Below the pieces are notes generated by a model, which was not told the origin of the DNA, searched no databases, and worked only from the letters and a program-made list of their open reading frames with translations. A stretch of 64,000 bases of DNA, from positions 3,906,001 through 3,970,000 of the forward strand of contig JAKZAP010000014.1 in assembly GCA_023053575.1 (NCBI GenBank), read 5' to 3'. How positions within the stretch are numbered: the stretch's first letter is position 1; every line of letters starts with the position of its first letter. Shown here one piece after another: positions 55,494 to 64,000 of the stretch. This DNA comes from Branchinecta lynchi. Taxonomy: Eukaryota; Arthropoda; Branchiopoda; Anostraca; Branchinectidae. Both the position numbers and the translations under genes were made by a program.

Positions 55494-55940
55494 GTCTTCA
55501 TCATTGCCGCCCTTGTCGCCACCGCACTCGCCGCTCCCCCTGCCTACCAGGCCCCATACGCCGCACCAGCTTACCCAGCACCAGCGGCTTACCCAGCACC
55601 AGCGGCTTACCCCGCACCAGCCTACAACTCACCGGCTTACAAGGCACCCGCTTACAACTACGAAGCCCGCCCATACGACTTCTCTTACGCCGTTAAGGAC
55701 GACTACACCTACAACAACTTCGGCCACTCTGAAACATCTGACGGCAAAGGGTACGCCAAGGGACAGTACTTCGTTGCTCTTCCCGACGGTCGTCTTCAGA
55801 CCGTAACCTACACCGCTGACAGCTACGGATACAACGCCGATGTCCAGTACAGCGGTGAGGCCAAATACCCCGCCGACTACAAGCCAGCGTACAAGGCCCC
55901 CGCCTACCCCACCCCTGCTTACTCCGCCCCCAAATACTAG
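55494..55940 (+). CDS. Cuticle protein with R&R chitin-binding domain, exon 2
   Basis: Exon 2 has 148 codons plus TAG and joins exon 1 in phase to give 150 residues. Residues 1-16 are a signal peptide (MKVFIIAALVATALAA). Residues 17-60 are a low-complexity AYPAP/AAYPAP run typical of exoskeleton proteins. Residues 62-121 form an R&R (chitin_bind_4) domain: PYDFSYAVKDDYTYNNFGHS, then KGQYFVALPDGRLQTVTYTA and YGYNADVQY, closest to the RR-2 type of stiff cuticle. The tail is rich in PAYKAPAY. The product should be secreted by epidermis and bind chitin. Codons are strongly C-ending (GCC, TAC, CCC), unlike the flanks. The gene lies antisense within a filamin intron. No clear AATAAA is seen just after the stop. 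Confidence 0.93.
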   Translation, partial: VFIIAALVATALAAPPAYQAPYAAPAYPAPAAYPAPAAYPAPAYNSPAYKAPAYNYEARPYDFSYAVKDDYTYNNFGHSETSDGKGYAKGQYFVALPDGRLQTVTYTADSYGYNADVQYSGEAKYPADYKPAYKAPAYPTPAYSAPKY

Positions 55941-56162
55941 TGATACTTTTCTGAATTATTTTTATACGAACTGAGAAGATATATACTTTTTGAATGAAAA
56001 CGACTACAAGAGCTTTCTTTTCAGGTTAAAAAATCGCCATAGGCGACAGGTGAGACAAATCTTTCCTTCGTGTGGCCCTAGCCATAAAAGAACTACGCTA
56101 TACACCTATAGCCGATAAGCATATTATGCTAATTTCTGTTTTCTCTTGGAAAGAATAGACTG

Positions 56163-56575
56163 TTAAAGTTCAACTGAAAAGCCAACTTATGCTTGTGTCA
56201 TTTCATTTCAGTTATGGGATCCTGCAAAGAGATTTTTTTATTTCCCACTATCTCCTCTCGTTATGACGTTCAGAATATCGGCAGCCGTCCCCACAGCGTA
56301 AATTCTACTAAGACGCGGGAAATTTTAAGCTCAACAGAAACGCGGCTTTTCAGTGGGCAGTGGTGAAATTGGTGAAGGTTTGCTTAGTGCCTGAGCCAAA
56401 AAAAATACAAGCGCATAGAGTTACCACAAATCATCCACTATTTGAAAATATATTATTTGTGAATTGCGGAACACCAGAGTAACGCATTTCCAGCGGGACT
56501 TCGAGCCAATTTACGTGAATAAATGATGGGTAACTAAACTGTCCTATCCCAGCCCTTTTCGGTTAAACTTTAAGG
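56163..56575. mobile_element. TTTAAAGTTTAACTGAAAA element, reverse copy
   Basis: Begins TTAAAGTTCAACTGAAAAGC and ends CCCTTTTCGGTTAAACTTTAA; internal blocks match 43235-43690 in reverse. Other copies: 4531-4875 (cut by the hammerhead repeat), about 35750-36062, 63211-63490 and a fragment at 7330-7455. Confidence 0.7.
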
Positions 56576-56609
56576 TACAAGAAAAAATAAGAAAGATAAA
56601 TTATACCTA

Positions 56610-56861
56610 CGATAACACGCAGAATTTTTTTTTTCTATTTTTCTATTTTCAGCAAAATATCGTGTCACGGGCTAATCCGGCCAATCACATCACAGAAATT
56701 CGTAGTAACCACGCTTAGTACGCTCCCGAGCGTGATAAGCAAATAGTTACTATTATTTACTATTTCGACAAGGTTGGAACGGTCAGCGTAATAACTTGTC
56801 ACGATGTTGGAATGAAAATAGTAACTACTAGTTACTATTGTTAGAAGGGTGTAACACGCTC
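56610..56861 (+). mobile_element. GAGCGTGTTCCA-type element, copy 5 (5'-truncated)
   Basis: Begins in the CTATTTTCAGCAAAATATC block, lacks the left terminus, and ends GTAACACGCTC at 56861. Lies downstream of the cuticle gene. Confidence 0.65.
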
Positions 56862-57375
56862 TATATGTAAATACATTATCCGTTTTGAGTCACTTTTTAT
56901 GTATGATTACTTTTTATGTCCGCTTGGGCTAAAGAACTGTAATCATTTCTAATTACGATAATTCGATTACGGTAATTCTTTTAACCGGTAATGTCGCCTA
57001 GTGTTTATGAATAACTGTTAACATATAAAAAACAAGCCGTGTTCAAAGGAGTTCTAGCAAAAACAGAGGACACTCAAAAGGGGAAGGGGGGGAAACCGCC
57101 TAACTATCCTAAAATCAGGGATTTGCTGCTGATTGAACCGACCCGTGTTGTTGTGGACGGTTAAGATTAACAAGCTTCAGGCGTCAGAAATCCCCGAACC
57201 AAATAGCTATTACTTTCGATTAAGAAAGATAATAAAAATGAAAGACTTTCAAAGTATGAGAAACACATTATGCGACCTTGATGGATTCATGAAAGTTCCA
57301 CCAGTTTTCTAAATTTCATTTCTTGTAGCCACTTGGGTAATATTCTTGACCGTAAGGAAAAAGTGGGAAGCTTAC

Positions 57376-57483
57376 CTGAACAGTGTGCTTGACTCCTTTT
57401 TTGGGTACATAGGAGCAATTAAATAGGCCTGGAGTGGTTGCATTCATGTTCACATCAACTGGACGGTATTCCCGATCCATAGC
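57376..57483 (-). CDS. cher: Filamin exon 2 of window (second half of repeat 5 equivalent)
   Basis: The exon has 36 complete codons, phase 0 at both ends. It encodes AMDREYRPVDVNMNATTPGL, then FNCSYVPKKGVKHTVQ, which joins VNYGGV of the next exon as in the end of filamin repeat 5 (YVP.K.VKHT.xVxxGGV). The acceptor is GATTTATGTTTGCAG and the donor GTAAGC. The TTAA-flanked element at 57516 starts 33 bases upstream of the acceptor, leaving little native intron next to the exon. Confidence 0.94.
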
Positions 57484-57515
57484 CTGCAAACATAAATCAA
57501 TTAAAACTGTCTTAA

Positions 57516-58177
57516 AGGACAACTGGCACTATTTTGTGTTCCAGGATTCTAAAATAGTTGAATACTCTAAAAGTATACTCTGCTTTTAACGAATTATGAC
57601 AGGTTTTGGGCTGTTTTATGATTACTAGCCGAAACATGGGCAAATTTACAAGTTGCGTTTTTGCAGATACCATGGTATCTGATACCACAGTCTAAAGTTG
57701 TGTTTGCAGCTATCGTGGTATCTGATACCACGGTCAAAAGGCGTTTTTGCAGTTATCGTGGTATCAGGACAGTTATCATGGTATCAGATATTCAGATACT
57801 ACGGTCCGACCGTGGTAACTGGTCGTGGTATCTGAAAAGTCATCTCACTTTCATCAAATTTTGTCAGATTTTTTAGAAAGAAGTTTAGCACTCAGTGATG
57901 TAACTGGATATCTGTTTTTCTTTTGGGATGACTTCGAAAAGTGCAATTTCGGCAATAGTCGTTTTTGCAGAGCACCGTGTATCAGATACCACGATAACTG
58001 CGAAAACGACTAATTGCAGATCCAGTTACCGTAGTAACAGATACCATGGTATCAGCAAAAACGCAACTATAACCATTTTGTTGACGGTGAGCTTCTTGGA
58101 GACAATCGTCGGGAACCGAAAATAGCAGAAGACGGCAAGTGTCAAAACCAGTGAGGTGTCATTAGGGTGTTGACAAG
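57516..58177 (+). mobile_element. TTAA-type AGGAC element hosting a second element
   Basis: Starts after TTAA at 57512-57515 with AGGACAACTGGCACTATTTT and shares GAATACTxTAAAA, GACAGGTTTTGGGCTGTTTTA and CGGCAAGTG blocks with 8811-9180. The inner element (57652-58068) splits it. The right border is unclear. Confidence 0.5.
57652..58068. mobile_element. AGTTGCGTTTTT element with repeated GATACCATGGTATC palindromes
   Basis: Inverted termini of about 28 bp begin AGTTGCGTTTTTGCAGATAC and include the perfect palindrome GATACCATGGTATC at each end. The interior repeats GTGGTATCTGATACCAC and GCAGTTATCGTGGTATC several times. A left-end fragment recurs at 63749-63795. Confidence 0.75.
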
Positions 58178-58597
58178 ACAGGATAGGTCACTGTTTTCGT
58201 TTTTACACTACCTCAATTTTTGCCGCGAAAATGTTAAAAGGAAAAGGAAATTTACATGCTGTCCTGACAGTCAAGAACCAAAATGTGGCTTTTTTGAGCA
58301 GTCCAAAAATATTCAAATTTGGACTGTGCCTTTTCTTTGTTTTGAAGCTGCTTTGAAAAGGGATTTTTTGGCTATTGAATTTGCTAACGAAGTGATCTTG
58401 TCTAAAAAGAAAAATTTGTTTAACTAGAAATATTGAAGCAATATTTATTTATCCAATATGTAAACCATCAATTGGCTTCAATCTAGTATGTTTGTCATAT
58501 TTGTTGGTTCCTTTTTAAGCCAGATAGATTATTCTGAAGGAAAGACTTCTCTGGAAATTTGAAATCTTGTCAGAGGTTAGATCTCCCTCCTGTAGAT

Positions 58598-59055
58598 GAG
58601 CCTCGTTTTTCTTGCAATGGTGCTGCCGCATCGCTGCTGCAACACTTCTTTACTTCTGCACAAGATACGTTTTCGGATTCAGTGCCTGCACGATTTCTTC
58701 TTGGTTGAAGCAGTCCGATTAAAATTTGTTCATATATGAAGCTGTAAGTTTAAATAGCATACATAAGTAACTCTCCCCACTGCATGCTACTTTCGCATGA
58801 CTGCATGACTAAAGCAAGACGGGATGCGCTACTGGATACTACTGCTTAAGATTAGCCCAGTCAGAGATTAAGATTAGCCAGGTCATCGGGAGCACCTTGC
58901 AGGGAAGCACGGACTTGGTCGGTAAGCCAGACCGCGATTCCCGAAAAGCGCTGCCGTCTTCCTCGGAAGCACTGCAGTGCAAGCACGAATGTAAAAAGAA
59001 TCAGCCCGGAAGCGGCCGAGAAGTGGACCTGCAGCGTGCAACAAAATCGAGGCTC
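58598..59055. mobile_element. GAGCCTCGTTTTT element, copy 2 (reverse, with insertion)
   Basis: Reverse copy of 17504-17782 in two parts (58598-58720 and about 58890-59055), separated by some 170 bases that include a piece of the CCCGATGAAAAATTT family. Confidence 0.65.
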
Positions 59056-60548
59056 TGGTACGAAATTAAGGTCTCCGAGTTTAAGAATGGATGTAGCAAT
59101 TACGGAGGCAGGTCGCCTCGGGTCCTTCAAGCGCGATTCGAACTGAGTGCGGTTTAATCAGTTCGCTAAAATTTATTTGAGCCAAAACAGCTTTAGGGGG
59201 AATAAATATTAATAATAATATGAACAATCACGGAAAACTGACAAATCCACAAAGATAATAGCTCGGATCCTTACCAAGGTGAGCCAAAATATCGATGTTC
59301 ATGGAGACTCCCCATAGCACTTTGCTCTGCAACAGTCCTCCTAGTTATTTCCTCTCTCTATCACCTACTTTTCTATATATCTCTTCGGTTGTCATCACCA
59401 TCATTCATTTCCCGGCATCGTAACATAGGTTACTCGGTCTTTATCCCTCAGCTCCAGTTAGCTGCTGTGCTAATCCAAAGTAAGTTATTTTCAAGGTATT
59501 TCATTCAAAGTATTTTGAGAAATGTTTTCTTTCATCCTTGGTCCGAGCTTGATTAGGGATTGTGGAATTGACTGAGGCCGCACTATAGTATTTCCTGAGA
59601 CTTTCCCTTGTTTCTTATTTCCGGTTTCCTGACTGGTTCTGGGGCTTGTGGGCACATACGTTGTTCAATTCAGTTCAATCCAATTATATTTAAGAAAGCC
59701 ATAATACGGACAAGCCGACTAGTAGGTTTCGTGTCAGATCAACATAATACAACAAAATAAGAACAGATATTAAAATTCAGCTGACAACAGCTCGGTCAGT
59801 AAATATGTCCACTTGCGATAGCTGAAGGTCTTCAGCCCATACCCCAGGAACCTTAGCTTCATTAAATCTCGCCTACCACTCGTCCATCCTTACAAAATCG
59901 CTGAAGAAACCTTAGCTGACCTATCCATTTTACGTCATTTTTTTTTTTGATTCGCAGTCCGCTTGGGCTGAAGGAGCAATTCTAATTTTATAATTTTATT
60001 TCCAACAAATAATGAGCATAGACTGAGTAAAAGAAAATGAAAGAAAAGGAGAACCAAAACCTTACTATAAGACGAAAGAAACACTTCGACTTTATTATCT
60101 ACCCACATCATCCATCCACATGAACCAGACCAAAATACCACTAGGAAGAGCGCCAAGACTTGACAAAATTGACACACACTCGAATAGCAGCGATACTAGC
60201 ACCACAATCGATAGAGAACGTCCCTACTGAAACTCACTCAGTCGTTCACCAGCGCTGGCTGCGATAACTTCATATTCTGAACATAAAACTAACCTATTGC
60301 AACAGAACTAGCCGGTCCCAAGCCCGGTTGTGAAAGGGGGAGCCGTACCTGACCCCGTAAAAAAATCGGAAGCAACCAGATCGTCGACTTTAGCCTCGGA
60401 CCTGTTTACTACTTCCCTCAAACTCGACGACCAGTCAGATTAATATAGCCCGGAGAAGGGGGTGGGGGCAGATGAGAGTTTAGGTTGAGGTTGGTTTACA
60501 TGGTTGTCCAGCGGGGCTAGTCACAAGTAAAGACATGGAGACACTTAC
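59056..60548. other. Intron between filamin exons 2 and 1, unassigned
   Basis: Contains a reversed LINE-like end (59667-59700) and a partial hammerhead-family flank (59895-59985, ending TCCGCTTGGGCTGAAGGA). No gene seen. Confidence 0.35.
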
Positions 60549-60656
60549 CGTAACAACCGGTACAAGAGATCCTGCAGCCCTTGCATCCACAGTGAACTCC
60601 GCCTGTTTGTTTGAGATGACACCGTGTTTTTCCACGCCTGGACCCTGGACGACGAC
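60549..60656 (-). CDS. cher: Filamin exon 1 of window (first half of repeat 5 equivalent)
   Basis: The exon has 36 complete codons, phase 0 at both ends. It encodes VVVQGPGVEKHGVISNKQAE and FTVDARAAGSLVPVVT, the GPGxEK and AEFTVDA motifs of a filamin repeat start. It is the most 5' filamin exon recognised in the window; nothing similar is visible in 60657-64000. The acceptor is GTCTTTTTTTCTAG and the donor GTAAGT. A short-period minisatellite begins about 50 bases upstream of the acceptor. Confidence 0.94.
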
Positions 60657-60699
60657 CTAGAAAAAAAGACAACATAAAGCCTTGACCCTATAAGAGAAC

Positions 60700-61400
60700 G
60701 CGGGTGGCCTTGCGCGGGAAAATCTTTCAGATTTTCGTCTTCGTAGGGTGACATTTTTTAGCTCTTGGCCTTCGCGTGGAACAGTCTGTTTGCTATTCGC
60801 AATTGTGCGGTGGAATCTTTTGGCCTTCGAGCGGAAAAATCTTTTGGCTATTCGCAATTTTGCGGTGTAATCTTTTGGCCTTCGCGCGGGAGAAATTTAT
60901 GGCTTTTGGCCTTGGCGCGAAGAAATCTTTTGGCTTTTTACTTTCGCGTGGGGAAATTTTCGGGGTTTTGACCTCCGATCGGGAAAGCTTCTGACTTTCA
61001 GCCTTCGAGCGGGAAATATTTTGGCTTTTCTGCTTCACGCAGGACATCTTTTGGTTGTTGGCGAGGTGTAACCCTTTGTCTATTGTCCTTCGAGCGGAAA
61101 ACTATTTCGGCTATTCGCAATTTTGCGGTGAAATCTCTTCGCCTTCGCCCGGGAGAAATGTTTGGCTTTTGGCCTTCGCGCAGAAACCTTTTGGCTTTTT
61201 ACCTTCGCGCGCGAAATTTTTTGGGGTATTGATCTTCGGTCGGAAAACCTTTTGGCTTTTAGCCTTCGAGCGGGAAATCTTTTGGCTTTTCGGCTTCGCG
61301 CAGGAAATCTTTTGGTTGTTGCCGAGGTGTAACCTTTTGTCTATTGGCCTTCGGACGGGGGAAACCTTTTGGGTTTTCTTCTGTGTGCTTCGTTCTATCC
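60700..61400. repeat. Minisatellite TTTTGGCNTTCGNGCGGGAAATC with 261-bp higher order
   Basis: A short unit of about 30-36 bases, TTTTGGCCTTCGCGCGGGAA-like, is repeated some 20 times with variation. Higher-order copies are recognised by GAGGTGTAACCxTTTGTCTA at 61063 and 61324 and by GGCTATTCGCAATTTTGCGG at 60845 and 61110. It starts about 50 bases upstream of filamin exon 1. Confidence 0.75.
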
Positions 61401-61541
61401 AGGATCATTAGCTGTAAAACAAAAGCATTTTGTGTTGCCAAGAGATTTTCACATTTGCAGATAGACATTCGGGACAGTTTTTCTTTTCTTGTATATTAGC
61501 CAGCTCAGAACGGACGTAAAAACAGATTACCTATTATTTAA

Positions 61542-61980
61542 AGGACGCCTGAACAATGAAACCATACTTGAACACACCATGGAGAATGTATTTACAGACA
61601 TGGCCACGGAGAGCATTCTTCTCCTGAGCGTGACGTTTTCAAAATAGGGATGTTCGTTTCTCGAGGTTTGCACATGCAGACTCCAAGACAAAAAGCGCAA
61701 TTCATTCAAATCTTGTACAGCGCTGGCCGGTTCGTATTGGAATTTCTTCTAGATATAAGTTTGGGCTTACTGGTCAAAAAATATTCCAGAAGAAGGGTTG
61801 ATTGGAGACATTTGTTCATTTCTAAAATTGTTCGGTACTGGGATAAGGACAGATGCAAAATGGAGCAAAAATCACAGCCTGGAAACACTATTTCGTATTT
61901 GGATTGGGTTTTCTGCAGGCAATCTTAACGGAAGTCATACAGATAGGGATGATACTTGGTACTCTTCATTCAGGTGTCCT
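61542..61980. mobile_element. TTAA-flanked AGGACGCCTGAA element
   Basis: Exact TTAA on both sides (61538-61541, 61981-61984) and 12-bp inverted termini AGGACGCCTGAA / TTCAGGTGTCCT with one mismatch. The 439-bp interior has open stretches (for example SLETLFRIWIGFSAGN) but no recognised domain. Confidence 0.65.
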
Positions 61981-62204
61981 TTAAAAGGTGAATCCGATTC
62001 TCGATGCAATACCTTTATACTTAAAATGTAAACAAATATGCAAGCCACCGCAAGATGACACTGCAGCCCCTCATCACAAAATCTACCAAGATCAGCTGCT
62101 GGAGATACCTGGGAAGATCCCATGGGAAATACAAGACTTCCAAACGAAATCGTTCAGTGGCAACCGGAGTGATCCAGACGGACGGCGTGGCACGGCAAGA
62201 CATA

Positions 62205-62492
62205 GCGCGTGTTCCACCCTCGTGCCAAAAGTAACTATTAGTTACGATTTCCGTTCCAACCTCACCAAAAGTTACTACGCTGACCGTTCCAACCTTCTCG
62301 AAATAGTAACTAATAGTAACTACCACGCTCGGGAGCGTAGTAACTACGGATCTCTGAATCGTGATTGGTCGGATTCGCCCGCGGCGTGATATTCTGCGGG
62401 AAAATAGAAAAGTCGTTCCAGCCTTGACGGCAAAAATCCAGAATTTGTGACGTCATGCGTAGTAACTATGGTACGTAGGATGGAACATGCTC
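62205..62492 (-). mobile_element. GAGCGTGTTCCA-type element, copy 6 (reverse)
   Basis: Reverse orientation with GCGTGTTCCACCC at the plus-strand left and GGATGGAACATGCTC at the right. Copy 7 (62775-63057) follows in the opposite orientation, forming an inverted pair 280 bases apart. Confidence 0.75.
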
Positions 62493-62774
62493 ATAGTGTA
62501 GGAGGCACGATTATTAAAAAGAGGCTCGAAAACATAGAAGGCCTATACAGGCTTCAGCGTGAGGCACAGGAACAATGTTCTAGCGTGCCTTCTGTTACGC
62601 TCTGGAGTTACGAACTCTCAATTACTTGTCTACTCGTAATACTTGCTAATCTCTTTTTATTACTCGTACTAGCTCCTGCGCCATGCCGTGCCTCTTTTTA
62701 ATACTTTCATATATGACGTTGACATATTTATATATGAGTGTCTACATGTATATATGACGATTTCGACAAATTTG

Positions 62775-63057
62775 GATACTTAATACGCATGACGTCACGA
62801 ATTCTGGCTTTTTGCCGTCAAGGCTGGAACGATTTTTCTATTTCCCAGCAGGATCTCACGCCAGGGGCGAATCAGACCAATCACGTTACAGAGATGCGTA
62901 GTTACTACGCTTACTACGCTCCCGAGCATGGTAAGCAAATAGTAACGATTAGTTACTATTCCGACAAGGTTGGAACGGTCAGCGTAGTAACTTTTCGTGA
63001 GGATGGAACGGAAATAGTAACTAATAGTAACTATTGTTAGAAGGGTGGAACATGCTC
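62775..63057 (+). mobile_element. GAGCGTGTTCCA-type element, copy 7
   Basis: Close to copy 2 in sequence; contains ACGTCACGAATTCTGGC and the doubled TAGTAACTAATAGTAACTA near its end; right terminus TGGAACATGCTC at 63046-63057. Confidence 0.75.
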
Positions 63058-64000
63058 CATGATAGTTCGAAAAGAATAAAAGCGATATCTATCTATCTAT
63101 CTAATCGACCCCTTCGCTGCACCTACCAGTCGAATCTCCGCAACATCAAAGCGTCCGCTCAGCCCGAATAGGAAGGTGGCACATTGGGCACAGCTTAAGT
63201 GCGCACAAGTGCTTAAAGTTTAACCGAAAATGGCTTGGGTTTAACCGAAAATGGCTTGGATGGAACAATTTTTTTTCTTCAGACACTAAGCAATCTTCAC
63301 CAATCTCACCACTGCCAACTGAAAAGCCGCGTTTGTGTAGAGATTAAAATTTCCATCGTCCTAGTAGAATTTACACTGTGGGGACGGCCGCAGATATTCT
63401 GATAAAAAAAAAAAAATCCCTTTGCAAAATCTAAATAATTCAGTGTGTTTAGTTAAATGACACAAAAGTAATTTACGTTTTCAGTTAAACTTAAACGAGA
63501 GACAACTGGCAACTCTGAATGCCGAAAGTGGCTCTATATTTGAAAGAGGATCCAGAGTTTAACGTATATCCAATCGTTTGGATTTGCCCCACCGTGCCCT
63601 ATGTTGAAAGCAATGCTGAAGCATCGACGAATCCCTTACTCTTACCCTGCTGATCACGAGCCCTTTTGTCTCTGTGCTTACAGTCGATAGCTCCCTTTTC
63701 CTGCGTAATGTTTTTGGATCGACACGTCACCTCATACTATTACATTAGTTGTGTTTTTACAGATACCATGGTATCTGACACCACGGTCTAAAGTAGTTTT
63801 TCCAAGTTAGTTTGGTCGGGTCCCTAATATAAAGGTAAAAAGTAAGATACAATTTTAAAGGCAAATATAAATAAAACTGGTGTTTCTCAAAAGAATCAGA
63901 CATTTGCCTGCCAAGTTTCATCGTCCTAGCAGATCTGGAAGCACCCGAAGTCCAAACTCGCGATCACCGGACTGACCGACAGACCGACGAAAAAGTGATA

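Larger units (their letters stand above)
10542..60656 (-). other. cher: Filamin (cheerio-type) gene, internal segment of 13 exons
   Basis: Filamin is a cytoplasmic actin crosslinker: an N-terminal actin-binding domain followed by a rod of about 95-residue Ig-like repeats that also bind membrane receptors. Only rod repeats lie here. Thirteen minus-strand exons (108, 108, 163, 225, 570, 165, 165, 173, 287, 157, 168, 131, 136 nt, 5' to 3') total 2556 nt, exactly 852 codons with no stop, and every exon end matches the phase of the next start. The products show the family signatures GPG at repeat starts, DNGDGT-like turns, and GSPF near repeat ends. By remembered alignment the nine repeats match vertebrate repeats 5, 6, 8, 9, 11, 12, 13, 14 and 15; equivalents of 7 and 10 are absent without any break in phase. 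Introns run from about 0.6 to 7.4 kb and hold the repeats and the nested cuticle gene listed separately. Confidence 0.96.

Noticed and set aside
59895..59985. Hammerhead at this position
   Set aside because: Only the 3' flank of the repeat remains; CTGANGA and stem II are absent.
60705..61410. Coding potential suggested by long frames on both strands in the minisatellite
   Set aside because: Frames on both strands result from the repeat unit lacking stops; no protein family matches.
61988..62389. 133-codon plus-strand frame
   Set aside because: Runs across the end of the TTAA element into the reversed GAGCGTGTTCCA element; chance frame.

Overview
The window is a piece of an arthropod nuclear genome, possibly a crustacean (low confidence on the group). 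It has small exons with GT-AG borders, long introns packed with transposon debris, and an R&R-type cuticle protein gene. The unifying feature is one large gene on the minus strand. Thirteen exons between 60656 and 10542 join in phase at every junction into 852 uninterrupted codons that encode nine filamin immunoglobulin-like repeats. By remembered alignment these correspond to vertebrate filamin repeats 5, 6, 8, 9 and 11-15, ending about where vertebrate hinge 1 begins. The first exons (actin-binding domain, early repeats) and the last ones (hinge, later repeats, dimerisation repeat) lie outside the window.

Inside the intron between filamin exons 3 and 2 (50144-57375), on the opposite strand, sits a complete two-exon gene for a secreted chitin-binding cuticle protein of 150 residues (54524-55940). 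It has a TATA box and a 9-bp GC-box palindrome upstream. Its GC-rich, C-ending codons contrast with the AT-rich surroundings.

Most of the rest is intronic repeat. One non-LTR retrotransposon keeps a 625-codon reverse transcriptase frame (45946-47823); other LINE pieces are decayed, and two of opposite orientation appear nested at 38.2-39.4 kb. DNA transposons are abundant: hAT elements with 8-bp target duplications (401-724, 10997-11326, 53095-53351, and 24218-24706 nested in 24108-25149), TTAA-flanked elements, a Harbinger-like element with TAA duplications, and several terminal-inverted-repeat families of 250-450 bp. There are satellite-like arrays (5.4-7.1 kb, 19.4-20.5 kb, 40.1-41.0 kb, 49.6-49.9 kb), a minisatellite (60.7-61.4 kb), a recent 580-bp tandem duplication carrying a tRNA-like sequence (21762-22921), and a tRNA-Thr-like sequence at 27609-27682.

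The least ordinary signal is a dispersed repeat family that folds as a type I hammerhead ribozyme: a CTGANGA core, a hairpin, GAAA, a short stem III and a cleavage position. At least eight copies keep the core; those at 4904-4968 and 41438-41499 appear complete. They resemble in kind the hammerheads known from Penelope-like elements and animal retrozymes, but no element protein is visible nearby. A second notable point is a tandem triplication that copies the acceptor splice site of filamin exon 9; the two extra acceptors would lead to an early stop codon.
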